Assembly: GCF_004347735.1 (NCBI RefSeq)
Contig: NZ_SLTI01000060.1
Span: 124,001-188,000 of the forward strand
DNA: 64,000 bases
Origin: Sulfuricurvum sp. IAE1
Lineage (GTDB): Bacteria > Campylobacterota > Campylobacteria > Campylobacterales > Sulfurimonadaceae
Direction: 5' to 3'
In this document: positions 37,487 through 46,790 of the stretch, in pieces
Layout: the number at the start of each line of letters is the position of its first letter
How positions within the stretch are numbered: position 1 is the first letter of the stretch
Position numbers and translations under genes: made by a program
The notes under the pieces: model-generated
Database searches by the model: none
What the model saw: the letters and a program-made list of their open reading frames with translations, nothing else
What the model was told of the DNA's origin: nothing

Positions 37487-38927
37487 TGTTGTAATCATCG
37501 GGTCGGGAATTGCCGGGCTTTACACCGCCATCGGATTGCCGAAGAGACTCAAAGTCCTTGTTATCAACAAATCGTATCCGTGGGAGTGCAATACCTATTA
37601 CGCGCAGGGCGGGGTGACGACCGCGTACGACGATACGGACATACCCTCGCATGTCGCCGATACCCTCGATGCTGGGGCGGGAATGTGCAATGTCCAGGCC
37701 GTACGTCTGATGAGCGAACATTCGCAAGGGGTGATCCGCGATCTGATCGAACGCGGTTTTTCATTCGACAAGGATGAGGAAGGGCATTTGCTCTACACCA
37801 AAGAGGCGGCCCATTCGCGCAGCCGCATTCTCCATGCCGGAGGGGACGCGACGGGGCGATATCTCCACTTTTTCCTGTTGCAGCAAAATCCCCATCCGAT
37901 GCTCAGCGATGCGACGGTCGTCGATCTGCTGATCGAAGACGACCGTTGTTGCGGTGTTGAAGTAGTCAGTGAAGGGAAGCGTCGCATCATCCGTGCCGAC
38001 AACGTCGTGATCGCCAGCGGCGGGGTGGGATCGCTGTACGAATTTCATACCAACGCGTCGACCATCAGCGGCGATTTGCAGGGAATCTGCCTGGAAAAAG
38101 GGATTGCCCTCGAATCGATGGAGATGATGCAGTTTCATCCAACCGTTTTCGTGGCGAATGACTGGGCCCGGAAACTGCTGCTCACGGAAGCTCTTCGGGG
38201 GGAAGGGGCGCATGTCGTGGACGAAAACGGTTACCGCTTTTTGTTCGAATACGATCCCAGGGGGGAGCTTGCCCCCCGCGATATCGTCAGCCGCGCGATT
38301 TTCGATTATCGTCAGCGGACCGGTAAGCAGGCCTTTCTTTCGTGCGAGCATTTCGAGAGTGAATATTTCAAAGAGCGTTTCCCCAACATTTACAAATCGC
38401 TCAACGACCTGGGATTTCACCTCCCCAAAGAACGGGTTCCGATCTCCCCGGCCTTCCATTATGCCGTAGGGGGAATCAAAACCGATCTGCACGGCTCCGT
38501 CCCGGGGATACGGGGACTCTACGCGGTAGGGGAGGCGGCATCGACGGGAGTTCACGGGGCCAACCGTCTGGCAAGCAATTCGCTGCTCGAAGGGCTCGTA
38601 TTTGCCAAAGAAGCGGCGGAGGCGATCCTGAAAACGCAACCGGCACAATGCGAGGGGGCGTTCGAAACGGGAACCGAACCGCTGGAACTGCCGGGGGACA
38701 AAGAGAAAAAAGACACATTGCGGCGCGTGATGTGGGATCAGGTTTCGATCGTCCGGACTCCGCAAGGACTGCAAAAAGCACTTGAATCGATTGAAGAGAT
38801 GATTCGCAGCGGAGTGGGGAGGATGCTGAGATTGCGGCTTCTGACGGCCCGCTGCATTATCGAATCGGCGCAAAAACGGACCGAATCGATCGGTGTCCAT
38901 TTCATTACACAAGGAGACAAAGAATGA
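37476..38927 (+). CDS. nadB: L-aspartate oxidase NadB
   Basis: FAD enzyme that oxidises L-aspartate to iminoaspartate, the first step of NAD synthesis. The 483-residue protein begins with VVIIGSGIAGLYTAIGL, and has the NadB segments YYAQGGVTTAYDDTD, HSRSRILHAGGDATGR, MEMMQFHPTVF and the C-terminal FAD block GLYAVGEAASTGVHGANRLA. TTG 37476 is the only start that keeps the FAD motif and overlaps the LptM-like gene. It overlaps nhaD by four bases. Confidence 0.95.
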   Translation: MRYDVVIIGSGIAGLYTAIGLPKRLKVLVINKSYPWECNTYYAQGGVTTAYDDTDIPSHVADTLDAGAGMCNVQAVRLMSEHSQGVIRDLIERGFSFDKDEEGHLLYTKEAAHSRSRILHAGGDATGRYLHFFLLQQNPHPMLSDATVVDLLIEDDRCCGVEVVSEGKRRIIRADNVVIASGGVGSLYEFHTNASTISGDLQGICLEKGIALESMEMMQFHPTVFVANDWARKLLLTEALRGEGAHVVDENGYRFLFEYDPRGELAPRDIVSRAIFDYRQRTGKQAFLSCEHFESEYFKERFPNIYKSLNDLGFHLPKERVPISPAFHYAVGGIKTDLHGSVPGIRGLYAVGEAASTGVHGANRLASNSLLEGLVFAKEAAEAILKTQPAQCEGAFETGTEPLELPGDKEKKDTLRRVMWDQVSIVRTPQGLQKALESIEEMIRSGVGRMLRLRLLTARCIIESAQKRTESIGVHFITQGDKE

Positions 38928-40252
38928 CAACTGCGGTTGGAGAACAGGCCGCGATAAATTTTGTGGGCCATCCGTTTGGTTGGCTGCTGCTCGCTATTTT
39001 CGTAGTGGGATATTATTTTATCGCAGCGGAAGAGAAATACCATATCGACAAGGCCAAGCCGGCCCTCTTTACGGGAACGCTGATGTTTGTGCTGATCGGT
39101 ATCTATTATGCCGCGGTCGGGGCCGATTTCACCCCTTTCGAACACGAGGTGGACCATCTCATTCTCGAAATTGCCGAAATCTTTTTCTTTTTATTCGTCG
39201 CGATGACGTACATCGAGGCATTGATTGAGCGGGGGGTTTTCAGTGCACTGCGCGCCAAACTGATCGCCAAGGGGTACAGTTACCGGGAACTTTTCTGGAT
39301 CACCGGTCTTTTGGCGTTTTTCATCTCGCCGGTTGCGGACAACCTAACGACGGCGCTGATCCTTTCGACGGTTCTGCTGACGATCGACAACAAAACAAAA
39401 GAGTTTCTCGTCCCCGGTGCGATCAACGTCGTCGTCGCCGCGAATGCGGGGGGTGCCTGGAGCCCGTTCGGGGACATTACGACATTGATGGTCTGGGCGG
39501 CTGAAAAAGGGGCATTCTCCGACTTCTTGTATCTTTTCCCGGCATCGTTTCTGGGGTGGGCGGTTACCGCGTACTTGCTGAGCCGCTACGTCCCCGATAT
39601 CGATCCGCTGGGGGATGGAAATCCTGAAGAAGCGGCAAAAATCGAAATCCTCAAAGGGGGCAAGGTGATCATTGCGTTCGGCGCCCTGACGATTGCCCTG
39701 GCGGTAGCCGGAAAACAGCTGCTGCACCTTCCGCCGATGTGGGGGATGTTGTTCGGATTGGCGATTTTGCAGCTGTATATGTATTTTCTCAAAAAGAAGC
39801 ATCATGTCGACGTCAGTATTTTTCAGGCGATGAGCAAAATTGAGAACAATACACTTCTTTTCTTCTTCGGAATCCTTGCGGCGGTCGGTGCGCTCCACTT
39901 TATCGGATTCCTCGAATACGCGGCCAAACTGTATGAAGTCTTTGACCCGACGATGGTGAATATCGGCGTGGGATTCCTTTCGGCGATCGTCGATAACGTC
40001 CCCGTGATGTCGGCGGTTCTCAAAGCCGATCCCTCAATCGACCACGCACAGTGGATGCTGGTGACGATGACGGCCGGAATCGGAGGCTCCCTGATCAGTT
40101 TCGGGAGCGCCGCAGGGGTCGGAGTCATGGGAAAAATGCAGGGGATTTACACCTTTGCTTCCCACATCAAGCTTGCATGGACGGTATTGATCGGATATTT
40201 CGTCTCCCTTGCGGTGTGGTATTTCCAGTTCATCGTGCTGGCTATTTATTAA
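38924..40252 (+). CDS. nhaD: Na+/H+ antiporter NhaD
   Basis: Sodium-proton antiporter of the ion-transporter (IT) superfamily, inner membrane. The 442-residue protein has about 12-13 helices and the NhaD hallmarks FFISPVADNLTTALILSTV, NAGGAWSPFGDITTLMVW, AIVDNVPVMSAVLKAD and ISFGSAAGVGVMGKMQG. It overlaps nadB (ATGA), so its expression is tied to the NAD-synthesis gene, an arrangement without obvious metabolic logic. It suggests a marine or saline habitat, or sodium-based pH control. Confidence 0.93.
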   Translation: MTTAVGEQAAINFVGHPFGWLLLAIFVVGYYFIAAEEKYHIDKAKPALFTGTLMFVLIGIYYAAVGADFTPFEHEVDHLILEIAEIFFFLFVAMTYIEALIERGVFSALRAKLIAKGYSYRELFWITGLLAFFISPVADNLTTALILSTVLLTIDNKTKEFLVPGAINVVVAANAGGAWSPFGDITTLMVWAAEKGAFSDFLYLFPASFLGWAVTAYLLSRYVPDIDPLGDGNPEEAAKIEILKGGKVIIAFGALTIALAVAGKQLLHLPPMWGMLFGLAILQLYMYFLKKKHHVDVSIFQAMSKIENNTLLFFFGILAAVGALHFIGFLEYAAKLYEVFDPTMVNIGVGFLSAIVDNVPVMSAVLKADPSIDHAQWMLVTMTAGIGGSLISFGSAAGVGVMGKMQGIYTFASHIKLAWTVLIGYFVSLAVWYFQFIVLAIY

Positions 40253-40273
40253 GCCATATTCAAAATTAAACTA

Positions 40274-40307
40274 CATTAGGGTACCCTTGCATTTAGCATT
40301 AGGGTAC
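40274..40307 (+). repeat. paired CATTAGGGTAC repeat upstream of guaA
   Basis: An 11-base direct repeat, CATTAGGGTAC, occurs at 40274-40284 and 40297-40307, 23 bases apart. The first copy overlaps a palindrome AGGGTACCCT (40278-40287), so GTACCCT can also pair with the second copy's AGGGTAC. It lies in the 93-base gap between nhaD and guaA: an operator or a weak terminator. Confidence 0.5.
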
Positions 40308-40345
40308 TTTCCCCTTTCCCACATTTTAATCGTAAAGGCTTTCCC

Positions 40346-41890
40346 GTGAAAGACGTCAGTATCATCGTCCTTGACTTTGGATCACAGTATACGCAACTGA
40401 TTGCCCGCCGTCTGCGTGAAGACAAAATCTACTGCGAAGTTCTCCCTTACCGGACGAACGCAGAAACGATCAAAGCAAAAAATCCAAAAGGGATCATCCT
40501 CAGCGGCGGTCCTTCATCGGTTTATAACAAAGACGCCTACGAAGTGGACCGGGAGGTCTACAAACTGGGAATCCCCGTCCTGGGCATCTGCTACGGGATG
40601 CAGCGTATCGCTGTCGATTTCGGCGGTTCGGTCGTCCGCAGCGATCATCACGAGTACGGTAAAGCGGAGCTCTACATCGATATGGAAAAAAACTCCCCGC
40701 TTTTCGACAGCTGCGAAAACGAGCGGATCGTGTGGATGAGCCATTCGGACAAAGTCGACGTCCTTCCCGAAGGGTTTTCGCCGATCGCCCATTCGGCCAA
40801 CTCCCCGTATGCGGCCATCGCCGACGAGTCGCGCCGTATTTACGCGATGCAGTATCACCCCGAAGTGAACCATTCCGAAGAGGGGTACCTGATGCTTCGC
40901 AATTTTGCGCGCAAAATCTGCGGCATCACCGAAAAATGGGACATGGGCCATTTCCTCAAAGAACAGATCATCAAAATCCGTGAACGGGTAGGGGACGGAA
41001 AAGTTCTTTGCGCCCTCAGCGGCGGGGTTGATTCTTCGGTCGTTGCGGCGCTGCTTTACGAAGCGATCGGCGATCAGCTGATTCCCGTGTTCGTCGATAA
41101 CGGCGTACTGCGCAAAGGGGAGAAAGAGTCGGTTGAAAACATTTTCAAAGTCCACCTCAAAGTCCCTCTCGTCGTCGCCGACGCTTCGGAGATTTTCCTC
41201 TCCAAGCTTGCCGGAGTGACCGATCCCGAGACGAAACGCAAAATTATCGGACATACGTTTATCGAGGTGTTCGAAGCGGAAGCGAAAAAACACTCAGGGA
41301 TCAAATTCCTTGCGCAGGGGACTCTTTATCCCGACGTGATCGAATCGATCTCCCCCAACGGTGCTTCGGTGACGATCAAGAGCCACCACAACGTCGGGGG
41401 GCTTCCCGACTGGATGGATTTCGAGCTGATCGAGCCGCTGCGCGACCTTTTCAAAGACGAAGTGCGCAAACTGGGCCTTGAACTGGGCCTCCCGGAATCG
41501 CTTGTCTACCGTCATCCGTTCCCGGGGCCGGGTCTGGCGATCCGTATCATGGGGGAAGTTAACAAAACCGATCTGGATATTCTCCGCGAAGCCGACGTCA
41601 TCTTGCTTGATGAACTCAAAGCAAGCGGGTATTACACCCGTACATGGCAGGCATTCGCCGTATTGCTGAACGTCAAAAGCGTCGGCGTCATGGGAGATAA
41701 CCGTACCTATGACAATACCGTGTGTGTTCGCGTCGTCGAAGCGGTAGACGGCATGACGGCCACTTTCGCCCATCTGCCGCACGATCTGCTTGAGCGGATC
41801 AGCCGCCGCATCATCAACGAAGTCGAAGGGATCAACCGCGTCGTGTACGACATCAGCTCCAAACCGCCCGCTACCATCGAGTGGGAATAA
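40346..41890 (+). CDS. guaA: GMP synthase (glutamine-hydrolysing) GuaA
   Basis: Converts XMP to GMP using glutamine and ATP. The 514-residue protein has the class-I amidotransferase domain with its nucleophile in [11 protein letters not shown] and the His-Glu pair in [13 protein letters not shown], the ATP pyrophosphatase PP-loop [16 protein letters not shown] and the C-terminal dimerisation domain ending [10 protein letters not shown]. The start is GTG 40346; the AAAGG upstream fits. hemD follows. Confidence 0.97.
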   Translation: MKDVSIIVLDFGSQYTQLIARRLREDKIYCEVLPYRTNAETIKAKNPKGIILSGGPSSVYNKDAYEVDREVYKLGIPVLGICYGMQRIAVDFGGSVVRSDHHEYGKAELYIDMEKNSPLFDSCENERIVWMSHSDKVDVLPEGFSPIAHSANSPYAAIADESRRIYAMQYHPEVNHSEEGYLMLRNFARKICGITEKWDMGHFLKEQIIKIRERVGDGKVLCALSGGVDSSVVAALLYEAIGDQLIPVFVDNGVLRKGEKESVENIFKVHLKVPLVVADASEIFLSKLAGVTDPETKRKIIGHTFIEVFEAEAKKHSGIKFLAQGTLYPDVIESISPNGASVTIKSHHNVGGLPDWMDFELIEPLRDLFKDEVRKLGLELGLPESLVYRHPFPGPGLAIRIMGEVNKTDLDILREADVILLDELKASGYYTRTWQAFAVLLNVKSVGVMGDNRTYDNTVCVRVVEAVDGMTATFAHLPHDLLERISRRIINEVEGINRVVYDISSKPPATIEWE

Positions 41891-41898
41891 GGCGCGTA

Positions 41899-42549
41899 GT
41901 GCGCCCCGTTTTTCTTGTCTCCAAAACCCCTTATCCGGGGGTTATCCATATACCCGTTCTCTCCATCCGTTTTTTAACGCCGCCCATCGATTTTTCTCAA
42001 TATGACGGAATCGTATTCACGTCCAAGCAGGGAATTGAAGCGCTCCATAACTACGATGTTGAGTGGAAAGAACTGCAATGCGTCTGCGTCTCCGAACCCA
42101 CTGCCGAGCACGCACGGCGCGCCGGTGTGGCGAACGTCGTTGCAGGGAACGGCTACGGCGAAAGTCTGCCCGATGTGCTGGGCCGTTTCGGAACACGGAA
42201 GCGTTGGATCTATCTGCGTCCTGAAACGGTTGCCTCCGATTGGGCCGAACACGCGCGAAACGAAAAAGGGATTTCGGTGGATGAAGCAATCGTGTACGAG
42301 ACGGTCTGCAACGCCGACTCCGGAGGAATCGAGGTCCCGGAGGATGCGGTATTGGTGTTCACCTCCCCCTCCTCGGTCCGGTGTTATCTGGAGCGGTACG
42401 CACTTTTGGATACCCATACCGTCGTGGCGATCGGAACGACGACCGAAAAATCGCTGCCGAAGGGGATCGCTGCGCGTACGAGTGCCGAAACCAGTGTGTC
42501 ATCTGCCGTTAAACTGGCCTGTGAAATTGCCGGAGCGGACAAAAAATAA
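41899..42549 (+). CDS. hemD: uroporphyrinogen-III synthase HemD
   Basis: Closes and inverts ring D of hydroxymethylbilane in tetrapyrrole synthesis. HemD is poorly conserved, but this 216-residue protein shows its pattern: FSQYDGIVFTSKQGIEAL, a central CVSEPTAEHARRAG, and VLVFTSPSSVRCYLERY with VVAIGTTTEKSLPKG. The frame is open from a GTG at 41881 inside guaA; GTG 41899 is better placed after AAGG and lies beyond the guaA stop. Confidence 0.85.
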   Translation: MRPVFLVSKTPYPGVIHIPVLSIRFLTPPIDFSQYDGIVFTSKQGIEALHNYDVEWKELQCVCVSEPTAEHARRAGVANVVAGNGYGESLPDVLGRFGTRKRWIYLRPETVASDWAEHARNEKGISVDEAIVYETVCNADSGGIEVPEDAVLVFTSPSSVRCYLERYALLDTHTVVAIGTTTEKSLPKGIAARTSAETSVSSAVKLACEIAGADKK

Positions 42550-42572
42550 TCGTTTTTTAAAAGCGTATGCGT

Positions 42573-42578
42573 TATAAT
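42573..42578 (+). promoter_or_regulatory. -10 box for the 6S-like RNA
   Basis: TATAAT with a predicted start near 42585, just before the 5' arm of the closing stem of the RNA. Confidence 0.6.
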
Positions 42579-42584
42579 CATTTA

Positions 42585-42772
42585 CTCTGGGCGCAGCGAT
42601 CAATCGCACTTGAGGGTTCTACATTTCTATACAGTGGAACCGGTAGACGTCTTGGTGTGTCGGCGGTCTCGTTTGAGCCTACGGGCGAGAGATTGCCGCC
42701 GGATGGACGCTCGGTCCGCTTTTGTTCGGCTTTGAGAACCAAAGCTACTGCGAAACGCCCGCCCGGGCCTTG
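42585..42772 (+). ncRNA. ssrS: probable 6S RNA
   Basis: A structured non-coding region of about 190 bases in the 379-base gap between hemD and purD. The 5' segment CTGGGCG (42587-42593) pairs with CGCCCGG (42760-42766) as a closing stem; a GGTTC/GAACC hairpin, a long GC-rich hairpin (arms 42662-42671 and 42686-42700) and GCTTTG/CAAAGC (42729-42745) lie inside. Length, closing-stem layout and the position directly before purD fit 6S RNA of Campylobacterota, which binds RNA polymerase holoenzyme. It lacks tmRNA, SRP RNA and RNase P signatures. Ends are estimated. The remaining bases (42773-42928) hold only the purD promoter and leader. Confidence 0.65.
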
Positions 42773-42849
42773 TGTTTCTTCTTAGATGTTTTTCTTCCCT
42801 TCCCTATTTTTCCGCCATAAATTTAAACCGCACATTGGGATTAAGAGGT

Positions 42850-42855
42850 TATAAT
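42850..42855 (+). promoter_or_regulatory. -10 box for purD, within an inverted repeat
   Basis: TATAAT with predicted start near 42862 and a leader of 67 bases with AAGGTG before ATG 42929. AAGAG and CTCTT (42843-42847, 42856-42860) form an inverted repeat around the box. Confidence 0.5.
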
Positions 42856-42928
42856 CTCTTGCTTGTTTGATCTGAGAATCCGGTGCGAATTTCAGGTAAA
42901 ACCAGCAAATTTTTTTTCAAGGTGTAGT

Positions 42929-44197
42929 ATGCGCGTAATGGTTATCGGTAGCGGCGGACGGGAGTTTGCCATCGGTAGAGTCCTAAAACAGGATCCTGCA
43001 GTGTCGAAACTCTATTTTGCCCCGGGTAACGGTGCGACGCCGATGCTCGGCGAAAACGTGTCGATCAAAGACTATCACGAACTGGCGCAGTTTGCCCTCG
43101 ATAACGGAATCGATCTGACGATCGTCGGTCCCGAAGGGCCGCTTAGCGAGGGAGTGGTGGATGTCTTCAAGTCCAAGGGACTGGTCATTTTCGGACCCTC
43201 GAAAGCCGCGGCGCAGCTTGAAGGCTCCAAAGTGTACATGAAGAACTTTTTGGCCAAGAACAACATCCCGACCGCACGCTATATCGAAACCGACCATATC
43301 GGAGACGCCTTCAAATTCATCGAATCGCTGAACGCGCCGATCGTTGTCAAAGCCGACGGGTTGTGTGCCGGAAAAGGGGTCATTATCGCGATGAGCCATG
43401 AGGAAGCGAAGGTTGCCGTTTCGGAGATGCTCAGCGGGAAAGCATTCGGTGATGCCGGTAAACGGGTCGTTGTCGAAGAGTTTCTCGACGGCTACGAACT
43501 CTCGATGTTCGCGCTGTGTGACGGTAAAGACTTCATCCTTCTTCCGGCGGCACAGGACCATAAACGCCTTCTGGACAATGACGAAGGGCCTAATACCGGC
43601 GGGATGGGAGCATACGCTCCGACACCGCTTGTGGACGAAGTGATCTATGAGAAAGTAAAAGAGCGGATTATTCGTCCGACCCTCAAAGGGATGCAGGAAG
43701 AGGGAGCTCCGTTCGAAGGGGTTTTGTTCATCGGACTGATGATTGTGGGCGGTGAGCCGCTGACGCTGGAATTCAACGTCCGTTTCGGCGACCCGGAGTG
43801 TGAAATCCTGATGCCGCTGCTCAAAACGCCTGCAAGCGAACTGTTTTACAAAGCGGCGACCAAACAGCTCGATACCCTGAACGTCGAGTTCCATGACAAA
43901 TATGCCGTCGGTGTCGTGATGGCGAGCCGCGACTACCCTTATGCCAATTCAGAACCCGCTGAAATCATCGTAGACGAAATTCACCACGATGAGATTGCCG
44001 AAAATACCCATATCGCGTATGCCGGGGTGAGCGCGGAAGAGGGGAAACTCTACGCGACCGGCGGACGGGTGCTGGTGTGTGTCGGCGTCGGCGACAGCAT
44101 CAAACAAGCCCGCGACCGTGCCTATATGCTGTGCGGACAAGTCCATTATGCGGGGAAAAAGCTCCGCACCGATATCGCATACCAAGCGCTGCGCTGA
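42929..44197 (+). CDS. purD: phosphoribosylamine-glycine ligase PurD
   Basis: ATP-grasp enzyme that makes glycinamide ribonucleotide in purine synthesis. The 422-residue protein begins [17 protein letters not shown] and has [37 protein letters not shown] and [18 protein letters not shown]. The open frame extends 66 bases upstream, but AAGGTG before ATG 42929 and the conserved N-terminus decide the start. It overlaps the RDD gene (TGATG) and heads an operon running towards pnp. Confidence 0.97.
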   Translation: MRVMVIGSGGREFAIGRVLKQDPAVSKLYFAPGNGATPMLGENVSIKDYHELAQFALDNGIDLTIVGPEGPLSEGVVDVFKSKGLVIFGPSKAAAQLEGSKVYMKNFLAKNNIPTARYIETDHIGDAFKFIESLNAPIVVKADGLCAGKGVIIAMSHEEAKVAVSEMLSGKAFGDAGKRVVVEEFLDGYELSMFALCDGKDFILLPAAQDHKRLLDNDEGPNTGGMGAYAPTPLVDEVIYEKVKERIIRPTLKGMQEEGAPFEGVLFIGLMIVGGEPLTLEFNVRFGDPECEILMPLLKTPASELFYKAATKQLDTLNVEFHDKYAVGVVMASRDYPYANSEPAEIIVDEIHHDEIAENTHIAYAGVSAEEGKLYATGGRVLVCVGVGDSIKQARDRAYMLCGQVHYAGKKLRTDIAYQALR

Positions 44198-44646
44198 TGG
44201 ACGAACAACTCGATACGCTGCTGGAGCGCGAACGGCTCGAACCCGCTTCCCTACGCCAGCGGGCTGCGGCGTTCGGGATCGATGAGATACTTTTGTCGGT
44301 ATTGATGTTCGTCATTTTATGGGATGCGATTTCCGCCGCCGAAACGGTCGAGCAGATGATCGCACTCACCAACAGCTTTCTTCTCGAGTTTATGGCGATC
44401 AAAATCGTCTACCATACTTTTTTTACGATGCAATACGGCGCGAGCCTTGGGAAAATCGTGATGAAAATCCGTGTCATCGAACTCTCCACCCTGTCGAATC
44501 CGGGCTTTTTGAGCGCGTTCAACCGGAGTGTTTTCCGGGTTGTGAGCGAAGTGCTTTTTTATCTGGGATTCATCTGGGCAATGCTCGATCCCTATCGCCG
44601 AAGCTGGCACGACCGCACGGCGCGTACATTGGTGATCAATGCGTAA
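44197..44646 (+). CDS. RDD-family membrane protein
   Basis: A 149-residue protein with three hydrophobic helices. The RDD family is named for Arg and Asp residues in the first helix region, here LRQRAAAFGIDEILLSVLMF, with the second pattern YGASLGKIVMKIRVIEL and a C-terminal RRSWHDRTARTLVI. Function is unknown; some relatives in other bacteria act as sodium or drug antiporters. It is translationally coupled to purD and overlaps lptD by eight bases. Confidence 0.85.
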   Translation: MDEQLDTLLERERLEPASLRQRAAAFGIDEILLSVLMFVILWDAISAAETVEQMIALTNSFLLEFMAIKIVYHTFFTMQYGASLGKIVMKIRVIELSTLSNPGFLSAFNRSVFRVVSEVLFYLGFIWAMLDPYRRSWHDRTARTLVINA

Positions 44647-46774
44647 CTTCGGCTGGATCAGTTTGGTCGCATCGACCCTCTTATTGGGATCCGACCGGGT
44701 AGAACTCGTAGGAACCCATGCCGACATGAACGGTTCGACGGCGTATGCGGGTGGAAATCCCGTGATGCTCTATCAAGACCAGATCATGAGCGCCGAGGAG
44801 ATGGTTTACGACAAAAATACCACCGTTGTCGAAGCGAAGGGCTCGGTGAACGTTTTCAAGGCGAACCAGTACCACATCATCAGCGACTACGCCCGCTATA
44901 ACCTGACGACCGACAAGCGCTATTCAAAACCCTATTACATGCTCGACCAGGCGAGCGGCAACTGGCTGAGCACCGAAGAGGCCGAAGCGTGCGAGAACGA
45001 AATCGACCTCTCCAGCGGAGCCGTCTCGGGATGTGAATCGACCGACCCGCTCTGGAAAATCCGCTTCAGCAGCGCCAATTACGACACCGAGGCGATGTGG
45101 CTCAACCTCTTTAACGCCCGTCTCGTCATCAACGACGTCCCCGTTTTTTATCTCCCTTATTTCGGATATCCGACCGACCGGACCCGCCGCAGCGGTCTGC
45201 TTATCCCCAGTTTCGGATGGTCGAACTCCGAGGGTTTTTATTATCAGCAACCGATCTACCTGGCCCCCCACAACTGGTGGGACCTTGAGCTGCGACCCCA
45301 GATCCGTACCTCCCGAGGGGAGGGGATGTATGCCGATTTCCGCTTCGTCGATACCCTCTCGTCGCAGGGCTCCATCCGCGTCGGATATTTCAAAGAACAA
45401 GCCGCTTACGCCGAAAAGCAGGACCTTGCAAACCAAAAACATTACGGGTATGAAGTCGATTACATCCACAAAGCTCCGTTGCGTGAATGGTTCGGGGTCA
45501 ATCTGGCCGGCGAATCGGGATTGTACGTCGACGGGGCCTGGATGAACGACGTCGATTATCTGAACCTCCAAAAGTCGGATCAGACGCAAAACGTCACCTC
45601 CAACCAGGTTATGTCACGCATCAACGCCTACTATAACGGCGAAGACCATTACGTCGGTGCTTATTTCAAGCATTACCAATACCTGGATCTAGCCAATAAC
45701 GACCGAACCATCCAAACGATTCCGACGCTCCACTATCACCGGTATCTTCAGACCTTTTTGGAAGATCATCTTCTCATCAACGGGGAAGCGACCGCAACCC
45801 ATTATTACCGCCCCGACGGAAAACGCGCAATTCAGGGCGATTTCAGTGTTCCGGTCGTATTGCAGACGGCGTTGCTTGATGAATACCTCGACGCCAGTTA
45901 CACGATGAACGCTTCATCAAGGGTGATCAGTTTTTACGGCAATCCCTACAGCGACGATACCAACCGTTACGAGCAGGGCCTTTACGCGCAGCTGGACCAC
46001 ACCTTCGCCCTCTCCTCGACGCTGGTGCGCCCGTATGAATCGTACGTCCACGCGATTACCCCGAGCGTGAGCTATACTGCCGCCGGAAGCCGCCGTTACA
46101 GCGGCTATTACGAAACGTTTCATTCCAGCCAGGAATGTATTCCGGGGAATACAAACCCCGCATGCGAATACTATACCCTCAACGAACCCAGCGATACTCT
46201 CTCGCTGGGGCTGAACAACTATCTCTTCGAAGACGGCAAACAGATCCTTGCCGACCGGTTGTCGCAGAATTTCCGTTTCGACGAAGCGGGCAGCTATTAC
46301 GGGGAGCTGCAAAACGAGCTGGAATGGCAGATTACCGAGGCGGTTTCGTTTTACAACCAGACCTCCTACCACCACGACCGCAACCGCATCACCAAAGAGC
46401 AAAATTCACTGCGCTATAATAACGGGGTTGTAAGCGCGGGGATCAACCATTATTACACCGACCAGCTTCTGAATAACCAGACGGTCTATTCGAGCTACTG
46501 GACGGCCGATGCGGCGTACCAGTACAACCGCAACTACCGAATATTCGGATCGGTCGCCTACGACTACCGTGAGGATTTGATGAAAACGAGCGAAATCGGA
46601 TTCCTCTACTCGCGGCGTTGTCTCGATTTCGGTTTGCGACTGGTACAGAACCGCCGACCGATTCTCACCAACGCGAGTGCGAACGATTCGGTCAATGATT
46701 CGTATATCTTTATCACGATCGTCCTCAAACCGGTCGGGGGGTCTGAGTTCAATTACAAACTCAGCGGCAACTAA
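44639..46774 (+). CDS. lptD: LPS assembly outer membrane protein LptD
   Basis: Outer-membrane barrel that with LptE inserts LPS into the outer leaflet. The 711-residue protein has an OstA/LptA-like jellyroll near residues 20-100 (VEAKGSVNVFKANQYHIISD) and the LptD C-terminal barrel with the hallmark FYLPYFGYPTDRTRRSGLLI. Cysteines at CENEIDLSSGAVSGC and ECIPGNTNPAC could form disulfides, which LptD maturation depends on in E. coli. It starts within the RDD gene and precedes the MCE gene by 16 bases. Confidence 0.93.
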   Translation: MRNFGWISLVASTLLLGSDRVELVGTHADMNGSTAYAGGNPVMLYQDQIMSAEEMVYDKNTTVVEAKGSVNVFKANQYHIISDYARYNLTTDKRYSKPYYMLDQASGNWLSTEEAEACENEIDLSSGAVSGCESTDPLWKIRFSSANYDTEAMWLNLFNARLVINDVPVFYLPYFGYPTDRTRRSGLLIPSFGWSNSEGFYYQQPIYLAPHNWWDLELRPQIRTSRGEGMYADFRFVDTLSSQGSIRVGYFKEQAAYAEKQDLANQKHYGYEVDYIHKAPLREWFGVNLAGESGLYVDGAWMNDVDYLNLQKSDQTQNVTSNQVMSRINAYYNGEDHYVGAYFKHYQYLDLANNDRTIQTIPTLHYHRYLQTFLEDHLLINGEATATHYYRPDGKRAIQGDFSVPVVLQTALLDEYLDASYTMNASSRVISFYGNPYSDDTNRYEQGLYAQLDHTFALSSTLVRPYESYVHAITPSVSYTAAGSRRYSGYYETFHSSQECIPGNTNPACEYYTLNEPSDTLSLGLNNYLFEDGKQILADRLSQNFRFDEAGSYYGELQNELEWQITEAVSFYNQTSYHHDRNRITKEQNSLRYNNGVVSAGINHYYTDQLLNNQTVYSSYWTADAAYQYNRNYRIFGSVAYDYREDLMKTSEIGFLYSRRCLDFGLRLVQNRRPILTNASANDSVNDSYIFITIVLKPVGGSEFNYKLSGN

Positions 46775-46790
46775 TACAAAGAGGCAGCGT

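Noticed and set aside
42585-42772. tmRNA, SRP RNA or RNase P RNA for the structured RNA before purD
   Set aside because: No tag-peptide frame or tRNA-like 3' end, no SRP GGAAGG/GCAGCC loop and no RNase P core sequence; length is nearer 6S RNA.
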